Below the pieces are notes generated by a model that did not search any database, had not been told where the DNA came from, and saw nothing but the letters and a program-made list of their open reading frames with translations. A DNA stretch of 18,323 nucleotides from Phycisphaerae bacterium (lineage in GTDB: Bacteria; Planctomycetota; Phycisphaerae; Sedimentisphaerales; SM23-30), in contig JAIPFO010000023.1 in NCBI GenBank assembly GCA_021736565.1, forward strand, positions 1-18,323, given 5' to 3'. How positions within the stretch are numbered: position 1 is the first letter of the stretch; each line of letters begins with the position of its first letter. This document shows positions 1-6,353 of the stretch, piece after piece. The position numbers and the translations under genes were made by a program.

Positions 1-1
1 C

Positions 2-67
2 TCTCTGACCGTTACGTCCAATAATACGGCAGGCATTGCAATGAATGTGGATGCCCCCACGCTGTGA
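2..67 (+). CDS. C-terminal tail of an unidentified protein, cut by the window edge
   Basis: Frame 2 is open from the first base to a TGA at 65-67 and gives a 21-residue tail rich in Thr, Asn and Ala (ending NVDAPTL). The residue mix would suit a secreted or surface protein, but that is only an impression. The other two + frames do not give a better reading. No family can be named from so short a piece, and the frame could be open by chance. Confidence 0.35.
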   Translation, partial: SLTVTSNNTAGIAMNVDAPTL

Positions 68-334
68 CGCCCCTCCATTTAGGAGGAAAAAATCCGACTT
101 ACCGTTCCGATTGTAGGTTCTGTAAGGATTTTCCTGCTGGATTATCCTTCATCGCTTACTCTCCGTTTCCTTCGGGACAAAAATATACATTTTCTCTATT
201 CCCTAATCTATCTGAAATATATTCAACGATATTTAGAAAAAAATGATGACACCGTCATAACTATTTTCGAAACCCGTTTTTTACAGATTAACGGGTAATT
301 TTAAAACCGAAAATTATCTTTTGATGTGGGAATC

Positions 335-358
335 AAAATGATGAGATCATTTTTTTTT
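335..358 (+). terminator. Possible intrinsic terminator (AT-rich hairpin plus T run)
   Basis: An 8-bp stem AAAATGAT / ATCATTTT with a GAG loop runs into a tract of T. The stem is all A/T except for one G-C pair, so it would be weak, and it lies about 270 bp after the upstream stop. Coordinates are approximate within 2-3 bases. Confidence 0.3.
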
Positions 359-463
359 GATATAAATAATTATTTATTAAGCCCCGATCGTTTATTGACG
401 ATAACTAACCAGTGCCCTTGTTCGCTCGAATTATTTTTTTTGATTAGAGGTCACGATTGGCTC

Positions 464-557
464 CCGTGTCGAAAGCCGTTTTGCGACTCCTATTACACGT
501 TAAGATGCAGAAAACGGACTTTGAATCCCGACTCGCCGGGAATGACGCTGACGCCAC
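464..557 (+). repeat. Dispersed two-box intergenic repeat, copy A
   Basis: Box 1 (CGTGTCGAAAGCCGTTTT) begins near 464 and box 2 (TTAAGATGCAGAAAACGGAC) near 500, a spacing of 36 as in copies B, C, F and H. The right end (ATGACGCTGACGCCA) resembles the TGACGC..GCGTCA palindrome of copy F. It ends 27 bp before the HD-GYP start. Confidence 0.6.
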
Positions 558-583
558 CACGAAGTTTTTATTGAGGACTAATA

Positions 584-2020
584 ATGACTGAGTTCACTGC
601 TGATAAAATTGTACATCCGGGACAGCACGAAGAAGAAAAGAGAAATCGGCATAATATCTGCTGTCAAGCGGGGTTTTTACCGGTTCCGCTTCAATATATC
701 CCTCCGAATAGTCTGTCTTCCTTGAATTTATACCTCAAAAACCAGGAGGATTACTTATTATATCGAAAAAGAAGCTATGGTTTTTCCCAGAACGATAGTG
801 ATCGGTTACTTAACGCCGGCGTGAATTTTCTCTACGTTTCGGTCCAGGATCATCAGTCCTATTATCAAACCATTGAAAAGTCGCTTAATAAAGTTATCAC
901 GGACCCCAAAATTTTAACCGAAATAAAAGCGGATATCTTATATTCGACCAGTTTGGAATTGGCCGACCAGTTAATGTCCAGCCCTCCGGGTAAGGAGGAG
1001 ATATCACGAACACGCGAGGTTGCAAAATCAACGGTGCAATGGGTCATTACCGACCCGGAAGCCTACAATCGACTCGCCGATATTTCCAGCCATGATTTTT
1101 ATACCGCAACCCACATGGTCAACGTCTGCACCTCGACGATCTATGTTGCCACAAAAATGGGGCTGGATGATACCCATGTTCTGGAAAAAATTGGCACAGG
1201 GGCCATCCTTCATGATATTGGAAAACTGTTTGTTTCGTCAGAAATCCTGAACACCAAAGACAAATTAACAACCGCCCAACGCAACGCGATAGAAAATCAT
1301 GTCGATCTTGGGCGAAAGCACCTTGAAGCCGTCATGGATCATGTTGATCCTGAGATCTATGCGGTCGTCGCGGAGCATCACGAACGGATGGACGGCAGTG
1401 GCTACCCCAATGGGCTCAAAGGGGGCCGTATCTCTCTGATTGGACGCCTGACGGCGATTGTCGATACCTTTGAAGCGATGACCTCTGTTCGACCCTACCG
1501 GAAGCACAGCTTTTCAGTGGAGGAAGCGTTGGATTTTCTCACCGAAAATTCCCCAGATAAATATGACCGGGATATGGTCAGCGTCTTTTCGACCGTCATA
1601 CTAAAGTCACTGAATAGGGCGATTTCTGATGGGAAAGAGAAAGAAATGAACGGGGTTTTGGACTCCAAGGCCTTTTTAAGCATCAATGGCCGAATGTACC
1701 AGCGATACTATTTCAGGCTGCAGGTGCCCATTCGGATGATAAAATATTCAAAGGATCGGTTGGCCCTGGAGGAAGCCGAAAAAATTATCCTGCATAATGT
1801 CTCGGCTTCCGGCATTGGATTTCTCAGTCCCAAGCCACTTTCAATTGATGAAAACTTCTGTATAACCATCCCAAAGATTGACGAGAAACTCCCCTTAAAT
1901 CTTTCGGCGACGATTGTCCGGTGTAATGATCATCAAGATGGCTGGTTTACCATCGGAGCCAAATTCCATAAAATGCAAGATGCAGTATTTGTCAGAAAAT
2001 TTCGAAAAGCCTTCATCTGA
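584..2020 (+). CDS. HD-GYP domain protein with C-terminal PilZ domain (c-di-GMP phosphodiesterase/sensor)
   Basis: A 478-residue cytosolic protein with no membrane segment. Residues about 28-165 resemble the N-terminal module seen before many HD-GYP domains. Residues about 165-330 are an HD-GYP domain with its metal and signature residues intact: H210-D211 with G213-K214, H265-H266-E267, and the DGxGYP motif at 270-275. Residues about 372-470 fit a PilZ domain: RYYFR at 374-378 is the RxxxR motif and N405 starts NxSxxG. HD-GYP proteins hydrolyse c-di-GMP and PilZ binds it, so the protein may read the nucleotide it degrades. The start ATG has GAGGA six bases upstream. It is a lone gene, followed by a 238-bp gap before the repressor. 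The enzymatic assignment is strong; PilZ control of activity is inference. Confidence 0.93.
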   Translation: MTEFTADKIVHPGQHEEEKRNRHNICCQAGFLPVPLQYIPPNSLSSLNLYLKNQEDYLLYRKRSYGFSQNDSDRLLNAGVNFLYVSVQDHQSYYQTIEKSLNKVITDPKILTEIKADILYSTSLELADQLMSSPPGKEEISRTREVAKSTVQWVITDPEAYNRLADISSHDFYTATHMVNVCTSTIYVATKMGLDDTHVLEKIGTGAILHDIGKLFVSSEILNTKDKLTTAQRNAIENHVDLGRKHLEAVMDHVDPEIYAVVAEHHERMDGSGYPNGLKGGRISLIGRLTAIVDTFEAMTSVRPYRKHSFSVEEALDFLTENSPDKYDRDMVSVFSTVILKSLNRAISDGKEKEMNGVLDSKAFLSINGRMYQRYYFRLQVPIRMIKYSKDRLALEEAEKIILHNVSASGIGFLSPKPLSIDENFCITIPKIDEKLPLNLSATIVRCNDHQDGWFTIGAKFHKMQDAVFVRKFRKAFI

Positions 2021-2024
2021 TCCC

Positions 2025-2038
2025 CGCGTCAAAAATCC
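2025..2038 (+). repeat. Box 1 only of the dispersed repeat
   Basis: CGCGTCAAAAATCC lies five bases after the HD-GYP stop and matches box 1 of the repeat family. No convincing box 2 follows at the expected distance, so this is either a decayed copy or chance. Confidence 0.35.
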
Positions 2039-2118
2039 TTCCTTTTTCATCGGTTATGTATTCTGGTAAAATATTATGCAATTGGTTTTTTATTTAACAG
2101 TTATTATTGTATAATATG

Positions 2119-2147
2119 TTGAGTATAAACGATACTAATGGTATGAC
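2119..2147 (+). promoter_or_regulatory. Candidate promoter and operator zone of the XRE-S24 repressor gene
   Basis: TTGAGT at 2119-2124 and TATGAC at 2142-2147 are 17 bp apart. The surrounding AT-rich stretch (2100-2170) carries imperfect dyads such as ATAC/GTAT and GGTAT/ATACC, which could be operators for the repressor encoded directly downstream. Other TATAAT-like hexamers at 2110 and 2156 lack a matching -35 box. Confidence 0.3.
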
Positions 2148-2258
2148 TATTACATTATAATACCCTATTACATCGTAACTCTTTAATATACAATAACTTA
2201 TCGACCACAGAGCCGTAATAATGGCCCCAGGTGGGGGTGTTGAAAGGAGCTCGCTTCC

Positions 2259-3056
2259 ATGTCGCTAGGACAGATCATCCGAAAACAGCGCGAATCCATG
2301 GGGATCACTCTTGATCAGGTCAGTCGCAAGGTGGGGTACAGTAAGCCTTATATCTCTACAATCGAGACGGACCGGGTCAAAAATCCACCGGCCGATGAGC
2401 TGTTGGCCAAACTGGAGAAGCTTCTTAATTTTGACGCCGGGATGCTGGTCCGTATTGCCCATATGCAAAAACTTCCGGCCGATATTCGGGAGGCCTTTGA
2501 GAACAGTCAGGCGGAAAACGAACACTGGCGGGCACTGGTCCACAAGCTTATGCAGTCGGACCGTGCACTCGCAAAGCAGCTGAAGTCCGATAAGTTCGCA
2601 GACTTATTAAATTCATCGGTCGACAATACCCAGGCTGTCACGACCGCGGGAAAGCTGGTTCCAGTGATCAATCGAGTGACCGCCGGCTACCCGCTGGATT
2701 ACGATGACATGGGCTACCCCCCCGGTGGCGCAGACGACTATGTTCGATGCCCGGACTTGCACGATCCCAATGCTTTTGCCGTTCGAGTCATCGGTGATTC
2801 GATGGAACCGAAGTATAAGGAAGGGGATATTGTCGTTTTCTCACCTGCGTTAAAAGTCAATAACGGCGATGACTGCTTTATCAGGTTAACAGATCCCCAC
2901 GAAACAACCTTTAAGCGTGTTTTCTTCGAGGAAAGCAAGGACCAAAGGCACATTCGCCTTCAACCGCGTAACCACGATTATCCGCCGATGATCTTACCGG
3001 CCAAAAAAATTAACGGCATCTGGAAAGCGGTAATCCGCTATGAAACAATTACATGA
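2259..3056 (+). CDS. XRE-family repressor with C-terminal S24 (LexA/CI-like) self-cleavage domain
   Basis: A 265-residue protein. Residues about 4-58 form a Cro/CI-type helix-turn-helix (LDQVSRKVGYSKPYISTIE at 18-36). Residues about 132-262 are an S24 peptidase domain. The parts needed for autocleavage are present: an Ala-Gly scissile bond at A142-G143, the nucleophile S181 in GDSMEP, and the general-base lysine K219. Proteins of this type (lambda CI, LexA) cut themselves when RecA filaments form after DNA damage, or act as stress-responsive regulators. AAAGGAG at 2243-2249 sets the ATG at 2259. No phage structural or integrase gene lies nearby, so it is either a stand-alone chromosomal regulator or a relic of a lost prophage. 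Its targets cannot be seen beyond possible dyads in its own leader. Confidence 0.9.
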   Translation: MSLGQIIRKQRESMGITLDQVSRKVGYSKPYISTIETDRVKNPPADELLAKLEKLLNFDAGMLVRIAHMQKLPADIREAFENSQAENEHWRALVHKLMQSDRALAKQLKSDKFADLLNSSVDNTQAVTTAGKLVPVINRVTAGYPLDYDDMGYPPGGADDYVRCPDLHDPNAFAVRVIGDSMEPKYKEGDIVVFSPALKVNNGDDCFIRLTDPHETTFKRVFFEESKDQRHIRLQPRNHDYPPMILPAKKINGIWKAVIRYETIT

Positions 3057-3407
3057 GAGAAATATTTTCACCTGGGCCGCCCACGCCAGAATGACCTGGC
3101 TCCGCCTCAAAAGTCGTTTCCTAGTTCATCTCCGCACTTAAGATGCGGAAAACGGGCTCCAAAAACTCCTGTGACCCATCCGCCAAATTAAGTTTTACCT
3201 GGCGAAACGGCCTTACCAAAATATCAAATGATTAAAGGCTTTTCTATTGACCGGTGCCTTTTTAGACGATAGACTTATGTATGGCGTCAGCGTCAGTAGA
3301 TTTCTGAAAGCTGGCCTTGCTTATGTCAGATGCCAGTTTTGAGAACAAAACCTGACTATTGGCGTAACGACCCTGTATAACGATATAATAATGAATAATC
3401 ATGACTA
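3057..3407. other. Intergenic region between repressor and DUF502 genes
   Basis: About 350 bp with no credible gene. It holds repeat copy B (3102-3176), a short CGCCA/TGGCG stem at about 3181-3204 and a tandem GCGTCA doublet near 3283-3295. A second GCGT..CGACCCTG patch near 3361-3375 resembles the end of box 2 in other copies. Confidence 0.6.
3102..3176 (+). repeat. Dispersed two-box intergenic repeat, copy B
   Basis: Box 1 CCGCCTCAAAAGTCGTTTCC begins at 3102 and box 2 TTAAGATGCGGAAAACGGGC at 3138 (spacing 36). The right-hand palindrome is degenerate (GTGACCC). It begins about 45 bp after the stop of the repressor gene. Confidence 0.7.
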
Positions 3408-4304
3408 ATGGCCAGAAAGCCGCAAGAGAGAAGACGATATATGGCCGGGAAAGAAGATAAGACTTTCTCTAAAGACTTTCGAAGATTTTTCTTTCGAGGA
3501 TTGGCAACGGTTTTACCGGCTGTTTTGACCATTGTTTTGTTGGTGAAGGGTTACGAAATTGTCTACGAGAACATCAGCGTCCATATAACCAATACCGTCA
3601 TCCGGGTGTTTGTGCTTTCGGTGGATGATTACCCTGAACTGAGCCAGGAAGAAAAAGAAGATTACCAAAATAGACTCACCAGCGTTCAAAAAAAAGAATT
3701 TGAAACAAAAACCCAGGAGGCCGCTGACCGTGACGAACGGGCCTGGAAATTATCGCAGCGGTGGAACCACGGCCCCCATGCCATATTGGGATTCTTTTTT
3801 GCCATATTGCTCGTTTATATCGTTGGCCGATTACTGGGAAGTCTTCTTGGCCGAAAGTTATGGAATGTATTCGAATCGGCGATTGGGCGAATACCTGGGA
3901 TTGGCCAGGTGTATCCGCATGTAAAACAAGTGACGGATTACATCTTTGGAAACGATAAAAAAGTGGAATTTACCCGGGTGGTAGCGGTACCCTATCCGCG
4001 AAAGGGCATCTGGTCCATCGGCCTGGTTACCGGCGATGGGATGAAACATCTCTCTGAGACTCAAAAAGAAGAATATCTGACCATTTTCATCCCCAGTTCG
4101 CCAACGCCCGTGACTGGATATGTGATTCACGTAGAGAAAACCGAAGTTATTGACCTGCCCATTTCTATTGAAGAAGCCTTACGGTTTACAGTGAGCGGTG
4201 GCGTGATCGTTCCGGAAAAACAGGCATTGTCCCCCCCCATCATTGAGATCCAACCTGCCCCAAAGGCGTCGGGCGATTCAAAAAAAAAAACGCACACACC
4301 ATAA
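3408..4304 (+). CDS. DUF502-family inner-membrane protein
   Basis: A 298-residue protein with two hydrophobic segments, about residues 31-47 and 124-146. The conserved DUF502 (PF04367) stretches follow: RIPGIGQVYPHVKQVTDYIF at 161-180, then near residues 225-265 a TPVTGYVIHV segment and an ISIEEALRFTVSGGV segment. The region between the membrane segments (about 70-122) is unusually long and charged, and the C-terminus is a Pro/Lys-rich tail, so the protein is longer than many relatives. ATG 3408 has no clear ribosome site; ATG 3441 (residue 12) has a purine-rich AGAGAGAAG upstream and may be the real start. The molecular function of the family is not established. Confidence 0.85.
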   Translation: MARKPQERRRYMAGKEDKTFSKDFRRFFFRGLATVLPAVLTIVLLVKGYEIVYENISVHITNTVIRVFVLSVDDYPELSQEEKEDYQNRLTSVQKKEFETKTQEAADRDERAWKLSQRWNHGPHAILGFFFAILLVYIVGRLLGSLLGRKLWNVFESAIGRIPGIGQVYPHVKQVTDYIFGNDKKVEFTRVVAVPYPRKGIWSIGLVTGDGMKHLSETQKEEYLTIFIPSSPTPVTGYVIHVEKTEVIDLPISIEEALRFTVSGGVIVPEKQALSPPIIEIQPAPKASGDSKKKTHTP

Positions 4305-4325
4305 AAAGTAACAATAAATACGAGA

Positions 4326-4413
4326 CTGGCGTTAAAAGGCCTTCCTGACGCTTCAAAACGCCGATCAGAGATCAGGATCATGGACTTACGATGCGTATGA
4401 CCCTGGCGTTAAA
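4326..4413 (+). repeat. Dispersed repeat, copy G (internally shortened)
   Basis: Box 1 CTGGCGTTAAAAGGCCTTCC starts at 4326. Box 2 is present in shortened form, TTACGATGCG joined to TATGACCCTGGCGTTAA (about 4386-4412), as if its middle were deleted. It lies between the DUF502 gene and the hpf leader. A GATCA triplet repeat sits between the boxes at about 4363-4380. Confidence 0.5.
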
Positions 4414-4543
4414 TAAAATTATTTTGAATATATGAAAATAAATGTATATTGGCCCTACCATTAGTATGGCTAATTCTTCTGTTAAAAGCACCCTTGCCAA
4501 GAAGCATTCCGAGCTCATCTATTATCGTGATTTTCATGATGCG

Positions 4544-4608
4544 AGCCGGAAGTGGCTTTTAGCCGGGAGGCTGATGACCTTATTTGTTCCCGGTTATACC
4601 GGGAGGAG
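4544..4608 (+). promoter_or_regulatory. Structured hpf leader with Shine-Dalgarno in a hairpin
   Basis: Three small hairpins follow each other: AGCC/GGCT at 4544-4557, AGCC/GGCT with a GGGA tetraloop at 4561-4572, and a perfect 7-bp stem TCCCGGT/ACCGGGA at 4588-4604 with loop TAT. The 3' arm of the third overlaps the first bases of the hpf ribosome site (GGAGGAG, 4602-4608), so folding should compete with ribosome binding. The regulatory role is inferred. Confidence 0.4.
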
Positions 4609-4616
4609 ACAGACAG

Positions 4617-4991
4617 ATGAGAATAAAAATTACTGGAAGACACATGGAAATTACCGATGCGATACAGGCCTATGCGGAAAAGAAAGTGGCCCGACTGGGT
4701 AAGTTTCACAACCGCCTTTCTGATATCGAAGTCATATTTGAAAGTACTAAGTTAGAAAAAAGAGTTGAAATCATTCTTAAAGTCGATCACCATGCACCCT
4801 TCGTAGCCCAGACCTCCCACGAAGATGCCTATGCCTGCCTGGACGCGGCAGTCGATAAAATTGAACGTCAAGTGAATAAATTTAAGGAAAAAACTCACAA
4901 ACACAAAGGACAGGTCAGTACCGCTGTGGCTTCTGCGGACGTCCTGGATGTGCAGGAAATAGCTGATGGGGAGACAGAACTGATCCAATAG
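4617..4991 (+). CDS. hpf: Ribosome hibernation-promoting factor, short form (HPF/YfiA family)
   Basis: A protein of 124 residues starting at ATG 4617, which has GGAGGAG at 4602-4608; an upstream extension to 4584 has no such site. The whole protein is one HPF/S30AE domain, opening MRIKITGRHMEITDAIQAYA with the typical KxARL segment following and a basic helix near residues 80-100. HPF binds the 30S subunit near the decoding centre and inactivates or dimerises 70S ribosomes in stationary or starved cells. The long-form C-terminal dimerisation domain is absent. It heads the hpf-ptsN-HPr-ptsI cluster, an arrangement known from many bacteria (often downstream of rpoN, which is not seen here). The leader may fold over the ribosome site. 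Confidence 0.92.
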   Translation: MRIKITGRHMEITDAIQAYAEKKVARLGKFHNRLSDIEVIFESTKLEKRVEIILKVDHHAPFVAQTSHEDAYACLDAAVDKIERQVNKFKEKTHKHKGQVSTAVASADVLDVQEIADGETELIQ

Positions 4992-5103
4992 AGGCCTGAT
5001 AAGATGACAATATCACAAGTCCAGACGCCGAAGTTGCCTGTCAACCGCCGGCGGGCCGATTGGCTTTTTAGAAGACCTCTGATGCTGGCATGACCGACAA
5101 TTT

Positions 5104-5190
5104 CCGCGTCAAAAGTAGATAACTCTCATTAAATCGCCCTTTAAGATGTGGAAATGCACGCTTCAAAAATATTTATGGCCTCAACGCCGC
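5104..5190 (+). repeat. Dispersed two-box intergenic repeat, copy C
   Basis: Box 1 CCGCGTCAAAAGTAGAT begins at 5104 and box 2 (TTAAGATGTGGAAATG, then GCTTCAAAAATATTTATGG) at 5141, a spacing of 37. The right end is degenerate (CCTCAACGCCG). It lies in the 324-bp gap between hpf and ptsN, upstream of the ptsN promoter. Apart from this repeat and the promoter nothing else is seen in the gap. Confidence 0.7.
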
Positions 5191-5231
5191 CCATGGCAAA
5201 ATGGCCTCAAAGAGACTGCTTGTAATTTTAG

Positions 5232-5259
5232 TTGACTTTATTGTAAATCTTTTTATGAT
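5232..5259 (+). promoter_or_regulatory. Sigma-70-type promoter of ptsN-HPr
   Basis: TTGACT at 5232-5237 and TATGAT at 5254-5259 are separated by 16 bp, followed by a start region near 5266 and about 50 nt of AT-rich leader before the ptsN ATG. This is one of the best promoter matches in the window and suggests ptsN and HPr have their own transcription start apart from hpf. Confidence 0.6.
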
Positions 5260-5315
5260 AAAGCATTATAGAAATATTTTTTTTGTACGCAATTTATTGC
5301 TGGAGTTATTTTCTA

Positions 5316-5798
5316 ATGAAAATAAGTGATTTTATGATTCCTGATGCGTTAATTCCGGGTATGCAAGCCAAAAACCGGGACGATGCCATTCGTGAGCTGG
5401 TTCAGGGCCTCGTTGATGCCGGAAGCGTCAATGCCGACGACCTTGAAGATATTGTCGAAAAACTGGTTGAGAGAGAACGGCAGGGTAGTACGGGGATAGG
5501 TAAAGGCATTGCAGTACCCCATATTAAGCACGCCAGTGTCACCAATATTGTTGGAACGATCGGGTGTTGTCCGGAGGGATTGGATTTCAATTCCCTGGAT
5601 AAGGCCCCGGTGTTTTCAGTACTATTGCTGTTGAGCCCGCCCAATAATCCTGATCAGCACCTCGAAGCGATGGAAAAACTTTTTTCCCACTTGCAGCGTG
5701 ATATGTTTCGAAAATTCCTCCGACAGGCCGAAAGCCGAAAAGAAATCATCGATTTGCTCAAAGAAGCGGATGAATCACCCCAAGAAAGTGGTTTATAA
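5316..5798 (+). CDS. ptsN: PTS EIIA, nitrogen-regulatory (PtsN/fructose-mannitol EIIA) family
   Basis: A protein of 160 residues from ATG 5316, preceded by TGGAG about 10 bases upstream; a start at 5283 would add an unlikely hydrophobic stub. It is a single PTS EIIA type-2 domain. The phosphorylated histidine is H69 in the motif GIAVPHIKH, and a second histidine, H72, follows as in relatives. It would accept phosphate from HPr, encoded directly downstream. With no EIIB or EIIC in view it should act as a regulatory EIIA(Ntr), controlling other proteins by phosphorylation state rather than moving sugar. Its TAA overlaps the start of the HPr ribosome site, so the two are co-translated. Confidence 0.92.
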   Translation: MKISDFMIPDALIPGMQAKNRDDAIRELVQGLVDAGSVNADDLEDIVEKLVERERQGSTGIGKGIAVPHIKHASVTNIVGTIGCCPEGLDFNSLDKAPVFSVLLLLSPPNNPDQHLEAMEKLFSHLQRDMFRKFLRQAESRKEIIDLLKEADESPQESGL

Positions 5799-5808
5799 GG
5801 TGTAAACT

Positions 5809-6102
5809 TTGCCCCCTACAGAAAACGAACAAGCAGAGAGAATAGCGGTAGTGAAAATTGCTGAAGGGTTGCACATGCGACCGGCAATGCAATTCGTGGA
5901 TTGCGCTAGTGATTTTGATGCGGATATTTCGGTAACAATGGATTCTCAGACTGCCGATGCCAAAAGTATTATGCAGCTGACCATGTTGGCCGCCGGTAAA
6001 GGAACCAAACTCACCATCACGGCTGTAGGAGCAGGCTCCCAGAAGGCCGTTGAAGCCCTGGCAGCTATCGTTGAAAACGAAAATGCCAGTGAGCCCGTTT
6101 GA
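5809..6102 (+). CDS. HPr-family phosphocarrier protein
   Basis: A 97-residue HPr domain. The start is TTG 5809, supported by AAGGTG at 5797-5802 and by a gap of only 10 bp from ptsN. The phosphoacceptor is H22 in GLHMRPA; the usual GLHARPA has Met in place of Ala. S53 in AKSIMQL corresponds to the regulatory Ser46 of Gram-positive HPr, and the AAGKGTKLTI segment after it is typical. It shuttles phosphate from enzyme I (encoded 251 bp downstream) to the PtsN-type EIIA upstream. No HPr kinase gene is in the window, so phosphorylation of S53 is only possible, not shown. Either ptsH or npr would be a fair name. Confidence 0.93.
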   Translation: MPPTENEQAERIAVVKIAEGLHMRPAMQFVDCASDFDADISVTMDSQTADAKSIMQLTMLAAGKGTKLTITAVGAGSQKAVEALAAIVENENASEPV

Positions 6103-6196
6103 GATCACAACCCGAATAATATCAAAATAGACCTCATCGCGTTGTAAGTTTTCTGTCAGTCTATCTCTCGAGATCTCTAAGACCGAATGGTAAGGC

Positions 6197-6228
6197 AAAA
6201 GCCGGCTTTTGACGCAGGAATCAAAAAT
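6197..6228 (-). repeat. Inverted box 1 of the dispersed repeat, next to a 14-bp palindrome
   Basis: Read on the - strand, GATTCCTGCGTCAAAAGCCG (6228 downward) matches box 1 of copy D (GATTCCTGCGTCAAACGTCG) at 18 of 20 positions. It abuts the perfect palindrome AAAAGCCGGCTTTT at 6197-6210. A clear box 2 is not seen further left. It sits in the HPr-ptsI gap, in the opposite orientation to its neighbours. Confidence 0.45.
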
Positions 6229-6353
6229 AAAACATAACAACAGGGATTGACAAGGCCGTCTTATCAATTTGGAAAGCTCCTTCCATCAATAAGAAAAAAC
6301 GACCTGACGCCGTTCAGACTCCTGCTGTATAGACCTGAAACAAAAGAAAAGTC

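Larger units (their letters stand above)
68..583. other. AT-rich intergenic region without a convincing gene
   Basis: About 515 bp separate the first stop from the HD-GYP gene. Short open frames here have no good ribosome site and no recognisable protein; one of them (about 326-574) owes its C-terminal third to a dispersed repeat. The stretch holds a 5-bp palindromic stem at 72-86, a 7-bp hairpin at about 272-296, a T-tract hairpin near 335-358 and repeat copy A at 464-557. Confidence 0.6.

Noticed and set aside
326..574. 82-residue + strand open frame before the HD-GYP gene
   Set aside because: No ribosome site, no recognisable protein, and its last third is translated repeat copy A.
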